Assembly (NCBI GenBank): GCA_903928495.1
Contig: CAIYQZ010000056.1
Coordinates: forward strand, 1 to 64,000
DNA length: 64,000 bases
Reading direction: 5' to 3'
Source of the DNA: an uncultured bacterium
GTDB taxonomy: Bacteria > Pseudomonadota > Gammaproteobacteria > Burkholderiales > Burkholderiaceae_C
The number at the start of each line of letters is the position of its first letter. Within the stretch, counting starts at the first letter, position 1. Shown here one piece after another: positions 37,280-45,422 of the stretch. Both the position numbers and the translations under genes were made by a program. A model generated the notes under the pieces. It did no database searches. It was not told the DNA's origin and saw only the letters and a program-made list of their open reading frames with translations.

Positions 37280-38349
37280 CTGCACCTGAGCCCACTGGGC
37301 AGGCGGCAGTCGCGCAAGCGCCTCTTGCCCGCCTGAGTGTTGCCGACCAGTCTCTGGTTCAGGCGTATCTGCTGCACGTGACGGTGGAAAAGCGCCTGGC
37401 GCAGCGCACCGTGACGCTCTACACCCTAGATCTGGAAAAACTCGCAGCTTGCGCAGTGGCAGCGCAGGTGGGCCTGCCTGCTGTGCAAGGGCACCACGTG
37501 CGCGGTTGGGTGGCCCGCATGCACGCCGGTGGGCGCAGCGGGCGTGGCATTGCCCTCATTCTGTCGGGGTGGCGCGGCTTTTACGTGTGGGCTGGTCGTT
37601 CGGGCCATGTGGCGCACAACCCCGTGGTCGGGGTGCGTGCGCCCAAGTCACCCAAACCCTTGCCCAAGGCTCTGGGTGTGGATGAATCGGTGCAACTGGC
37701 CGGGTTGGAGCGCTCAGGAGTTGACCCGGTGCGCGAATCGCGCGACCAGTGCATGGTGGAGTTGCTCTATGGCTGTGGCCTTCGCCTGGGTGAACTGTTG
37801 GGTTTGAATGTGACCGGTGCTCACCCACAGCGGGGGTGGCTGGATGTGCAAGCTGGTGAGGTGCACGTGCTGGGCAAGGGTTCCAAGCGACGCACCGTGC
37901 CTGTGGGCGCACCAGCCGTGGCAGCGGTACAGCGATGGCTGGAGGCGCGCCAGGCGTGGTTGCCCCCGACAGCCTCCCAAGTCGCAGACACGCCAGACGG
38001 GGAGGCCCCGTTCGAGGCGCTGTTTGTGAGCCGTCAAGGGCGGCGGTTGTCGGCGCAGCAGGTGCGTGTGGTCTTGCGTCAGCGTTCGTTGCAGGCTGAA
38101 CTGGCCTCACCCGTGCATCCCCACATGTTGCGGCATTCGTTCGCCAGCCATGTGTTGCAGTCCAGTGGTGATTTGCGGGCAGTGCAGGAGCTGTTGGGGC
38201 ACGCCAGCATCACCACCACTCAGGTGTACACATGGCTGGACTTTCAGCATTTGGCACGCGCCTACGATGCAGCGCACCCACGCGCACGCCGGGCAGAGGG
38301 CGCTGGCAGGACAGCCCCTGGGGGTAAGGGTAAGTCCGATCCGGATTGA
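37276..38349 (+). CDS. xerC: Tyrosine recombinase XerC
   Basis: 357-aa chromosome-dimer recombinase acting with XerD at dif. Catalytic residues: Arg in YGCGLRLGELLGL, Lys in GKGSKRR, HMLR (His-x-x-Arg), His in LGHAS and Tyr in TTQVYTWLDF. GTG start overlapping the DUF484 stop. Slightly longer than the E. coli protein owing to N- and C-terminal tails. Confidence 0.93.
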   Translation: MTAPEPTGQAAVAQAPLARLSVADQSLVQAYLLHVTVEKRLAQRTVTLYTLDLEKLAACAVAAQVGLPAVQGHHVRGWVARMHAGGRSGRGIALILSGWRGFYVWAGRSGHVAHNPVVGVRAPKSPKPLPKALGVDESVQLAGLERSGVDPVRESRDQCMVELLYGCGLRLGELLGLNVTGAHPQRGWLDVQAGEVHVLGKGSKRRTVPVGAPAVAAVQRWLEARQAWLPPTASQVADTPDGEAPFEALFVSRQGRRLSAQQVRVVLRQRSLQAELASPVHPHMLRHSFASHVLQSSGDLRAVQELLGHASITTTQVYTWLDFQHLARAYDAAHPRARRAEGAGRTAPGGKGKSDPD

Positions 38350-38410
38350 GCCGCACGGGCACGACAATCCCCGCTCCCGACGTTGGGTTGTATTTATCGG
38401 AGTATGCGCA

Positions 38411-38845
38411 ATGAAAGTTTTTTCCCTCTTCAAAGCTCTGTGGCTGGCCGTGGGCCTGGCCCTCAGTGGTTCGGCGGTGGCTGCTGACGAACCGGTGAAA
38501 GTGGTCTATCACATGAGCGAGGGCATTCCCCAGGCATCCAGAGCAATCAACAACATTCGCAATCACCTGGCAGCTGACCCCAACGTGAAAATTGTGGTCG
38601 TGGCCCACGGGTTGGGCATTGATTTCCTGTTGAAGGATGCCATGAACCAAATGGAGCAACCCTTCGGCCCCGCCATCGCAGACCTGGCCAGCAAAGGGGT
38701 TGAGTTCCGCGTGTGCAACAACACACTGGTGTCACGCAAAGTTGAGCTAGGCCGTGTGGTGGCGGACGCCAAGGTCGTTCCCTCCGGCGTCGCCGAAACC
38801 GCCAACCTTCAGGCCAAACAAGGCTTCGTCTATCTGCGGCCCTGA
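38411..38845 (+). CDS. Exported DsrE/F-like protein
   Basis: 144-aa periplasmic protein: signal peptide (1-22, ending GSAVAA) then a DsrE/F-like domain (VKVVYHMSEGIPQASRAINNIRNHL, KIVVVAHGLGIDFLL, GVEFRVCNNTL). The single conserved Cys (about 104) corresponds to the sulfur-carrying Cys of this group. GGAG lies 9 bp before the ATG. Partner proteins are not nearby; function unknown. Confidence 0.88.
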   Translation: MKVFSLFKALWLAVGLALSGSAVAADEPVKVVYHMSEGIPQASRAINNIRNHLAADPNVKIVVVAHGLGIDFLLKDAMNQMEQPFGPAIADLASKGVEFRVCNNTLVSRKVELGRVVADAKVVPSGVAETANLQAKQGFVYLRP

Positions 38846-38856
38846 TCGGGCTGACG

Positions 38857-38878
38857 GGCTGGGGTGGCTGCCCCAGCC
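38857..38878. terminator. Hairpin between convergent genes
   Basis: Perfect 8-bp stem GGCTGGGG / CCCCAGCC with 6-base loop between the convergent DsrE-like and DUF1841 genes. No U tract, so it may be a weak terminator or processing signal. Confidence 0.5.
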
Positions 38879-38882
38879 ACAC

Positions 38883-39317
38883 TCAGTCCCGGGTGGCGCG
38901 GCGGCGCAATGCGTCTAGGTAGGTCTGGCCATCGGGTGGGCGGCCGGCATGCTGGCTTTCCCACAACATCTGGCCCAGGCATTCCATCGCCTGGTGGTGG
39001 GCGTCATGAAGCGAATCCAGTCGCGCCGTCAGCAACTCCACCGCCTGTCGAACACCGGCTGGTTGGTCGATGGAGCACTGCTCGCTGATCGACAGGTGCA
39101 TGGACAGGTGCAAAAACGGATTGCTGGCGCCAGCTTCCGGCTCGGCCATGCGCCGCAAGGCGGTCTCTACGTCAGACAGATCGGCGTGGAACTCGGGGTG
39201 TTCATCGATCCACTGTGCCGTCAGCACTTCTATGGCTTCCATCGCTTCGCCACTGCGTTGTTTGCGGTACACGTCACAAAAAAAACGCCGGACGTCGGCC
39301 TGACTCGGGTTGAACAT
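38883..39317 (-). CDS. DUF1841 protein
   Basis: 144-aa cytoplasmic protein of unknown function. MFNPSQADVRRFF at the start, HPEFHADLSD and NPFLHLSMHLSISEQCSIDQP in the centre are the family's conserved parts. Monocistronic by context. Confidence 0.9.
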   Translation of the reverse strand: MFNPSQADVRRFFCDVYRKQRSGEAMEAIEVLTAQWIDEHPEFHADLSDVETALRRMAEPEAGASNPFLHLSMHLSISEQCSIDQPAGVRQAVELLTARLDSLHDAHHQAMECLGQMLWESQHAGRPPDGQTYLDALRRRATRD

Positions 39318-39402
39318 GGCGGATTTTGTAGTGTTAATTCGTTGATAGACAAGCGGTAGAGGCTATTTTGGTGATTTTTTGTTCTCAGGTGGCTCAGGTG
39401 GC

Positions 39403-40041
39403 TCAGGTGCGCCAGGCGGGCAGGGCCCAATTGCGCCAGATGGCCAACGCCCGCAAACCCGCCGTCACCACCAGGCAAGCCAGCAGGGCGACCCAACCCG
39501 GTGCCTGCGTTTGCCAGATGCCCAGGTAGACCCAGCCACCCGCAAACGCACAGATAGCGTAGGGCCGGTGATCGCGCAGCACGGTGGGTATTTCGTTGCA
39601 GACGATGTCGCGCAGCACACCGCCCAGTACCCCGGTGACCAAGCCCATCAGCACGGCCACCAGGCCGGGCATGTGGCTCAGCAGAGCCAGGTGCATGCCA
39701 CTCGCGGTGAACAGCCCCAGCCCAAGGGCGTCGGGCCAGAAGATGGCTTTTTCCGTGAGTTGGAAGTGGCGCTGCCGCAGCACCAGCATTGCCAACAATG
39801 CCAGCGCCAGCACGCCCCACAGCAATTCCACATGGCGAACCCAGAAAAACGGGCGCTGGCCCAGCAGCAGGTCGCGCACGGTGCCACCTCCAAACGCGCT
39901 GAGAAACGCCACTGTGCACACCCCCACGGCATCGAGCTGTTTGCGTGCAGCTGCCATCACCCCCGACAGCGCGAACGCTGCAGTGGCCGCCACTTCCACC
40001 AGCAGCCGCAGGGTTTCGCCCCAGTGTTGAACGGTTTTCAT
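39403..40041 (-). CDS. TRIC-type/UPF0126 membrane channel protein
   Basis: 212-aa integral membrane protein with about seven helices. It has two repeats carrying the signature GGGTVRDLLLG and GGVLRDIVCNEIP, typical of YicG/TRIC cation channels. ATG at 40041 fits; the frame is open to 40092. Divergent from the ParA gene. Confidence 0.9.
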   Translation of the reverse strand: MKTVQHWGETLRLLVEVAATAAFALSGVMAAARKQLDAVGVCTVAFLSAFGGGTVRDLLLGQRPFFWVRHVELLWGVLALALLAMLVLRQRHFQLTEKAIFWPDALGLGLFTASGMHLALLSHMPGLVAVLMGLVTGVLGGVLRDIVCNEIPTVLRDHRPYAICAFAGGWVYLGIWQTQAPGWVALLACLVVTAGLRALAIWRNWALPAWRT

Positions 40042-40125
40042 GTCCGGGATTGTCGCCTCGGCTACGCGGCGCTTGCGCCGAACGGGGCACACTGCCCGCG
40101 TCTGTTGCTGCGTACGGAGGATGAG

Positions 40126-40746
40126 ATGCCAGTTGTTGTCGTTGCCAACCCCAAAGGAGGGGTTGGTAAATCCACGGTATCAACGCAACTGGCTGGCTAT
40201 TGGGCATCTTGCGGCCCGGCGGTGATGCTGGGTGATGCAGACCGACAGCAGTCGTCCCGCCTGTGGCTGGGTTTACGGCCTGCGCAGGCCAGGCCCATTT
40301 CCACCTGGGAATTGTCGGCCGATGACGTGGTGCGCCCGCCCCGTGGTGCAACCCATGTGGTTCTGGACACGCCTGCCGGGTTGCGAGGGCGGCGCCTGAA
40401 CGATGTGCTGCGGTTGGCCACGAAAGTGTTGGTGCCTTTGCAGGCCAGCGTCTTCGATATGCATGCGACCCAGGAATTCCTCACCGAACTGGCCGATCGC
40501 AAAAAAGCCCACAAGTTGCCTGTGGGCGTGGTTGGTGTGCGCGTGGACGACCGAACCATTGCTGCTGAAAAGTTGCGTGACTTCGTCCAGTCCCTGGGCT
40601 TGCCGGTGTTGGGGTATTTGCGGCACACGCACAACTACCTGCACCTGGCGGCGCAAGGGCTGACACTGTTTGACGTGGCCCCCGCCCGCGTTGCGCGTGA
40701 TCTGGAGCAATGGCGGGATCTCTGTGAATGGGTGGATGCGCCGTGA
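40126..40746 (+). CDS. ParA-like ATPase (small, orphan)
   Basis: 206-aa deviant Walker A ATPase (NPKGGVGKST, residues 8-17; DTPAG as Walker B). No ParB or parS-like site is adjacent, so the cargo is unknown; orphan ParAs position proteins or complexes in the cell. GGAGG lies 5 bp before the ATG. The frame is open 250 codons upstream, which only mirrors the divergent channel gene. Stop overlaps the MaoC gene (GTGA). Confidence 0.9.
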   Translation: MPVVVVANPKGGVGKSTVSTQLAGYWASCGPAVMLGDADRQQSSRLWLGLRPAQARPISTWELSADDVVRPPRGATHVVLDTPAGLRGRRLNDVLRLATKVLVPLQASVFDMHATQEFLTELADRKKAHKLPVGVVGVRVDDRTIAAEKLRDFVQSLGLPVLGYLRHTHNYLHLAAQGLTLFDVAPARVARDLEQWRDLCEWVDAP

Positions 40747-41198
40747 GAACCTTTGAAACCCTGGCCGACCTGAAAGCCTGTGTGGGGGAGCAAGTGGCCA
40801 GCAGCGAATGGCTGACCGTGACGCAGCAGCAGATTGACCTGTTTGCCCAGGCCACGGGTGATCACCAGTGGATTCACACCGATGTGGTTCGGGCAGAGAA
40901 AGGACCATTCGGGACCACCATTGCGCACGGATTTCTGACCCTGAGTTTGCTGCCTCAGATGATGGAGTCTGCGGTGCACATCACGCACTCCAGCATGGGG
41001 GTGAACATGGGGCTGAACAAGGTGCGCTTCACGTCGCCAGTGCCTGTGGGCAGCCAGTTAAGGGCGCAGCTGCGCCTGGTGTCGTTTGACTGGATCGATG
41101 GAGGCGGCTGCCAAACGACCTGGGGGGTGACGGTCGAGCGCCAGGGGCAGGAGAAACCAGTGTGTGTGGCCGAGATTCTGGCGCGGCGTTATCCCTGA
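40743..41198 (+). CDS. MaoC-family (R)-specific enoyl-CoA hydratase-like protein
   Basis: 151-aa single hotdog domain. Catalytic motif QATGDHQWIHTD...GPFGTTIAHGFLTLSLLP (Asp and His of the hydratase 2 motif) is complete, so it is probably an (R)-hydratase of acyl-CoA. Starts with GTG overlapping the ParA stop; the functional link to ParA is unclear. Confidence 0.9.
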   Translation: MRTFETLADLKACVGEQVASSEWLTVTQQQIDLFAQATGDHQWIHTDVVRAEKGPFGTTIAHGFLTLSLLPQMMESAVHITHSSMGVNMGLNKVRFTSPVPVGSQLRAQLRLVSFDWIDGGGCQTTWGVTVERQGQEKPVCVAEILARRYP

Positions 41199-41677
41199 GT
41201 GCCTGCTGGTTCGGCGTTTCCAAACCCTAGTTGTCGCCAGGCTTCATATGTGGTGACCGCCACGGCGTTGGACAGGTTCAAGCTTCTTTGACCCGGCCGC
41301 ATGGGCAGTCTGAGCCACTGGCTTTGCGGTATCTGCTGCCTGATGTCGTTGGGCAGACCCTGTGTTTCCGATCCGAACACCAGCCAGTCACCTGGTGCGA
41401 ATGCAGTGACATGTACCCACCGGCTTGCACGGGTAGTCATGGCATGTATGCGCCGTGCATCGGGTTGGGCGGCCAGCAGAAATGACCCCCAGTTGTCGTG
41501 GATCTGGACTTGCGCGTACTCGTGATAGTCCAGGCCCGCGCGTCGAAGTTGTTTATCGTCCATGGAAAAACCGATGGGCTTGACCAGATGCAAATTGCAG
41601 CCTGTGTTGGCACACAGGCGAATGATGTTTCCGGTGTTGGGGGGAATCTCAGGGTGAACCAGTACGACGTTGAACAT
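41189..41677 (-). CDS. trmL: tRNA (cytidine/uridine-34-2'-O)-methyltransferase
   Basis: 162-aa SPOUT methyltransferase modifying the wobble base of tRNA-Leu. Seen: MFNVVLVHPEIPPNTGNIIRLCANTG, FGSETQGLP and the knot LPMRPGQRSLNLSNAVAVTTYEA. The stop overlaps the end of the convergent MaoC gene by 10 bp. Confidence 0.94.
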   Translation of the reverse strand: MFNVVLVHPEIPPNTGNIIRLCANTGCNLHLVKPIGFSMDDKQLRRAGLDYHEYAQVQIHDNWGSFLLAAQPDARRIHAMTTRASRWVHVTAFAPGDWLVFGSETQGLPNDIRQQIPQSQWLRLPMRPGQRSLNLSNAVAVTTYEAWRQLGFGNAEPAGTQG

Positions 41678-41715
41678 GTGAGATGGAACCAGGCAGGGGG
41701 ACCGTGGCGGGTGTT

Positions 41716-42462
41716 TCAGGTTGCCGGTGTGCGTGCAAACACCAGCGCGTGCACTTCACGAGCTCCTGCGATTTTCAGGGCTTTGGCCGCAGCACGCAGT
41801 GTGGCACCTGTGGTCATGATGTCGTCAACCAGCAGCACTCGCGATTGGTGCAAGCGCTCCCCTTCCGAAGGCTGCACGCTGAAGGCTGCGTCAAGGTTGT
41901 GCAAGCGGTCTTCGCGGTTCAGTTCATGCTGGTGGGGCGTGTCCATGACCTTGACCATCGGGGATGCAAGCCGTTTGCCTGCACGGCAGTCAAGCGTGGC
42001 CTTTTGCAACGCTTGCGCCAGGAGCCACGCCTGGTTGTAGCCGCGTTCGCCCAGGCGTTTTGGGGTGAGGGGCAGTGGAGCCAGTGTGTCGCACAGATCC
42101 AGCAGCGTGCGGGCACCTGGCGCATCGGCCATGAGATGGGCAAATGTGTGGGCCCATGCGGTGTCGCCATGAAACTTGAAGCGGGCCATCAGGTGCTTCC
42201 ACGGATAGCCGTAGTCCACTGCTGCCACGGTGCTGTCGAGCCAAGGGTCCGGTCTCGCGCACATTCCGCAATGCCCGCTGGAGGTGTCGCCCAAGCGCAG
42301 CGCACACCGTTTGCACCGGGCTGCGGTGTCAGTGAAGGCCAACAGGCACTCCCGACAAATGGGCTGGCCCAGCGGTACCGCCGGCCAGGTGCCGCAGACG
42401 TGGCAGGCGGAAGGGATACAGACACCCCAGTTCGGTCGGGGAATGGTGGCAAGCCAGGACAT
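41716..42462 (-). CDS. ComF-like phosphoribosyltransferase
   Basis: 248-aa protein with an N-terminal zinc-finger-like Cys set (CHVCGTW, CRECLL, CKRC, CGMC) and a C-terminal PRT domain with LLVDDIMTTGATL. ComF proteins support DNA uptake in competent bacteria; other com genes are not in the window. Divergent from the methyltransferase-like gene. Confidence 0.9.
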   Translation of the reverse strand: MSWLATIPRPNWGVCIPSACHVCGTWPAVPLGQPICRECLLAFTDTAARCKRCALRLGDTSSGHCGMCARPDPWLDSTVAAVDYGYPWKHLMARFKFHGDTAWAHTFAHLMADAPGARTLLDLCDTLAPLPLTPKRLGERGYNQAWLLAQALQKATLDCRAGKRLASPMVKVMDTPHQHELNREDRLHNLDAAFSVQPSEGERLHQSRVLLVDDIMTTGATLRAAAKALKIAGAREVHALVFARTPAT

Positions 42463-42498
42463 GTCGCCTCACTATACTGAGATGGCAACCGTGACCTC

Positions 42499-43437
42499 AT
42501 GAACCCATCCCTCGAAGCCTCTCCCCTACTGACATCTGCCGAAGCGGCTGTGCCTGGCATGGACCCCGCTGCCGTGGAGCGTTGGGCGCGGCGCCAGATG
42601 CGCGTCAGTCCGTGGCTACACGAAGAGGTCGGCAGCCGCATGGCACAGCGCTTGGCCTGGATCAAAGCCCAACCCTCGGCGTGGATGAGTTGGGAGCCAG
42701 TGCATGCGGGCATACAAGCCCATCGGACTGTGGCCACGGCTTACCCAAAAGCGCGTGTCCTCGTTCAGTCCCGCGTGGGCGAGCACACACTTGACGTGCT
42801 GAAGGCGGCGGCGCCCGAGTCTGCAGGCCTGATGGGCCGTTGGCGTTACACGGCGCCCTCGCTTGCTGATGCGGGTGTGGCGGTTGACATGCTGTGGGCC
42901 AACATGGCCCTGCACACCACACACTTGCCACAGACCATGCTCAGGCGATGGCATGCAGCTCTGAAGCCGGCTGGTTTCCTCATGTTTTCATGCTTGGGCC
43001 CCGACAGCTTGGCAGAAATTCGTCGGGTTTATGCTTTGCTCGGATGGCCTGTCCCCGCACATGCCTTCACAGACATGCACGACTGGGGCGATATGTTGGT
43101 GCAAGCCGGTTTCGCTGAACCTGTGATGGACATGGAGCGGATCACTCTGTCGTACTCCGGTTCGTCTGCATTGCTGGATGAATTGCGTTCTCTGGGGGGC
43201 AACCTGAGCTCCGAGCGTGCGGCGGACTCGCGAGGCCGCCAGTGGCTGGCGGGCTGGCATTCAGCCATGGAGGAGCACTTGCCGAGAGACGCCGATGGGC
43301 GTCTTCTGCTGTCTTTTGAGGTGATCTACGGTCATGCCCACAAAGGCCAACCGCGGATACCCGTCGCCCAAACAAGCGCGGTGCCGCTTCAGAGCATGCG
43401 GGACATGTTGGGTACCCAGCATCGCAGAACCCGCTGA
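42499..43437 (+). CDS. BioC-like methyltransferase with degenerate SAM motif
   Basis: 312-aa protein. The central and C-terminal parts match malonyl-ACP O-methyltransferase BioC (MLWANMALHTTHLP, AALKPAGFLMFSCLGPDSLAEIR, FTDMHDWGDMLVQAGFAEPVMDME). Where motif I (LDLGCGTG) is expected the sequence is MSWEPVHAGIQAH, lacking the Gly-rich SAM loop. It may be a divergent or inactive methyltransferase; no other bio genes lie near. A TATACT -10-like hexamer is at 42473-42478. Confidence 0.72.
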   Translation: MNPSLEASPLLTSAEAAVPGMDPAAVERWARRQMRVSPWLHEEVGSRMAQRLAWIKAQPSAWMSWEPVHAGIQAHRTVATAYPKARVLVQSRVGEHTLDVLKAAAPESAGLMGRWRYTAPSLADAGVAVDMLWANMALHTTHLPQTMLRRWHAALKPAGFLMFSCLGPDSLAEIRRVYALLGWPVPAHAFTDMHDWGDMLVQAGFAEPVMDMERITLSYSGSSALLDELRSLGGNLSSERAADSRGRQWLAGWHSAMEEHLPRDADGRLLLSFEVIYGHAHKGQPRIPVAQTSAVPLQSMRDMLGTQHRRTR

Positions 43438-43501
43438 CACATCAACAAACCCTCTATCTGATGGTTGTTTGATCCAGTCCCCCCTCTGCAGTTCGTTACA
43501 A

Positions 43502-43515
43502 TTGACTTAAATCAA
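43502..43515. promoter_or_regulatory. FNR/ANR-type box upstream of DUF2244
   Basis: TTGAC-TTAA-ATCAA, one mismatch to TTGAT-N4-ATCAA. A -10-like TACAAT (43497-43502) abuts it on the left, so the box would cover the start site and repress. Confidence 0.5.
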
Positions 43516-43580
43516 GGCCTCCACTGGGAGCCTTCGCTAGCGGTCGACTGCGTGCATTTGTTGAAGCTGAGGAGACTTGG

Positions 43581-44063
43581 GTGTCAGTAGCAATTCGCGA
43601 TTACAGGTTTGCCACGGTGTCTCCCCAGGGGGTGGAGTGGAAATTGAAACGCAACTGCTCAGTGAGCCCTGCGCAGATGCGCGGTGTATTGGTGTTGCTG
43701 GGCAGTGTGTCGCTGTTGGTTGGTGCTTTCTTTTGGATGCAAGGTGCCACGCTCGTGTTGCCTTTCGCCGTTTTGGAAGTGCTGGCTCTGGCGATTGCAG
43801 TGGTTGTGTTTGCAAAACACGCTGCGGACGTGGAGCGCATCAGTTTGGCCGGTGGTCGCCTGGTTGTGGAGTTGGAGTCGGGTGGCAAGTCCGAGCGTGC
43901 AGAGTTCGCACGCGAATGGGTGCGAGTAGAGCCGCAATCTGGCGACGGCTCGTTGATACACGTGTCTGGACAGGGGCAGACGGTGGTGGTTGGCCGGCAT
44001 GTGCGGGCTGATCTCAGACCGTTGCTTGCAAGGGAAATCCGGCAGGCGCTGCGAGGCGTTTGA
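43581..44063 (+). CDS. DUF2244 membrane protein
   Basis: 160-aa protein with two adjacent membrane helices (about 35-52 and 57-75) and a C-terminal soluble part (VERISLAGGRLVVELESGGK, REWVRVE). DUF2244 members are found near cytochrome oxidase genes; function unknown. GTG start with GAGGAG 9 bp upstream. 110 bp before ctaC. Confidence 0.87.
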   Translation: MSVAIRDYRFATVSPQGVEWKLKRNCSVSPAQMRGVLVLLGSVSLLVGAFFWMQGATLVLPFAVLEVLALAIAVVVFAKHAADVERISLAGGRLVVELESGGKSERAEFAREWVRVEPQSGDGSLIHVSGQGQTVVVGRHVRADLRPLLAREIRQALRGV

Positions 44064-44134
44064 TGTGAGTGTTGTAGGTGGTGGGCGAAGGGTTTTCCCC
44101 ATCGAAAAAACGTGAATTTTTGGTGTAATCGGTA

Positions 44135-44158
44135 TTGATATAAATCAATGCTTATATT
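44135..44158 (+). promoter_or_regulatory. Perfect FNR/ANR box and -10 of ctaC
   Basis: TTGAT-ATAA-ATCAA at 44135-44148 is a perfect FNR-type palindrome. A -10 hexamer TATATT follows at 44153-44158. The box would occupy the -35 to -10 space, so binding would shut off the aa3 oxidase under anoxia. Box seen, regulation inferred. Confidence 0.65.
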
Positions 44159-44172
44159 AGAGGCGAACAGAA

Positions 44173-45381
44173 GTGAGCAAAACAAAGACACGAAGCCCAT
44201 CAGAGCGGTCGGTAGTGCAGTCGGTTTTTCGCGCAGTTGCGCATGGATCTTTGGTGTCGGCCGCTTGGCTGTCCACCGCTGCACACGCTGCCGTGAATGA
44301 CCTGCCAGGAGGTCCAGCGGTCAATCAACTGAACTTTGCGCCGGCAGCAACCAAGATTGCTGAGGAGCAGCATTGGTTGCATTGGTTCATGATGGTCATT
44401 TGTGCGGTGATCTTTGTGGTGGTGTTCGGGGTGATGTTCTATTCCATCGTCAAGCACCGGAAGTCTGTCGGGCACAAGTCGCAGGAACTGGCCGAGCCGA
44501 TTTGGGTTGAGCTGGGCTGGACGATCGTTCCGCTGCTGATCGTGATCGGTATGGCGTTGCCCGCCACCAAAGTGCTGGTGGCTCAAAAAGACACCACAAA
44601 CGCTGACCTGACCATCAAGACCACTGGCATGCAGTGGAAGTGGGGCTACGACTACATCAAGGGAGAAGGCGAAGGCATCAGCTTCATCTCCACCCTGGAC
44701 AACGCCCACCGCGCCATGTCGGACAGCGGCAATCCTCCACCCACCGACAACTACCTTTTGAAGGTTGACAACCCAATGGTTGTGCCTGTCGGCAAGAAAA
44801 TCCGTGTCATCACCACCGCAAACGACGTCATTCACGCTTGGATGGTGCCCGCTTTTGGTGTCAAGCAGGATGCGATCCCTGGCTTCGTTCGGGACACGTG
44901 GTTCAAGGCCGAGAAAGTGGGTGATTACTACGGTCAGTGTGCAGAGTTGTGCGGCAAGGAGCACGCCTACATGCCGATCCACGTGAAGGTGGTGTCTGCC
45001 GAAGAGTATTCAGCTTGGGTGGATGGGCAAAAGAAAGCCATGGCTGCTTTGGCTGACGACCCCTCGAAAACATGGACTGTTGCTGACATGGTCAAGCGCG
45101 GTGAATCCGTTTATGCTGCCAACTGTGCCGCGTGCCATCAAGCCAACGGCAAGGGCGCGGGGCCAATTAAGGCCCTCGACGGTGCAGCCGTGATGTTGGA
45201 TGCTGATCACACCAAAGCGATCAATGTGCTGCTGAACGGTCAGGCCAACGGTGCCATGCCCGCCTGGAGGCAATTGAGCGACACGGAAATTGCTGCTGTG
45301 ATCACGTACGCCAAAAACAGCTGGTCCAATAAAACCGACCAAGTGGTACAGCCTGCCGAAGTGGTCGCCGCTCGCAAGTGA
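44173..45381 (+). CDS. ctaC: Cytochrome c oxidase subunit II with fused cytochrome c domain
   Basis: 402-aa membrane-anchored subunit receiving electrons from cytochrome c. Signal peptide/N-terminal segment, two membrane helices (about 70-95 and 115-135), CuA domain with CAELCGKEHAYM, and a C-terminal haem c domain (CAACH, about residues 318-322). The fusion marks a caa3-like oxidase, common in Burkholderiales. GTG start. Confidence 0.95.
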   Translation: MSKTKTRSPSERSVVQSVFRAVAHGSLVSAAWLSTAAHAAVNDLPGGPAVNQLNFAPAATKIAEEQHWLHWFMMVICAVIFVVVFGVMFYSIVKHRKSVGHKSQELAEPIWVELGWTIVPLLIVIGMALPATKVLVAQKDTTNADLTIKTTGMQWKWGYDYIKGEGEGISFISTLDNAHRAMSDSGNPPPTDNYLLKVDNPMVVPVGKKIRVITTANDVIHAWMVPAFGVKQDAIPGFVRDTWFKAEKVGDYYGQCAELCGKEHAYMPIHVKVVSAEEYSAWVDGQKKAMAALADDPSKTWTVADMVKRGESVYAANCAACHQANGKGAGPIKALDGAAVMLDADHTKAINVLLNGQANGAMPAWRQLSDTEIAAVITYAKNSWSNKTDQVVQPAEVVAARK

Positions 45382-45422
45382 GCGTCCGGTTCCCGTTTTT
45401 CTGAGTTTTCAAGGATTTAAAC

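Noticed and set aside
39379-40125. N-terminal extension of ParA
   Set aside because: Mirrors the divergent TRIC-type gene; GGAGG and the Walker A place the start at 40126.
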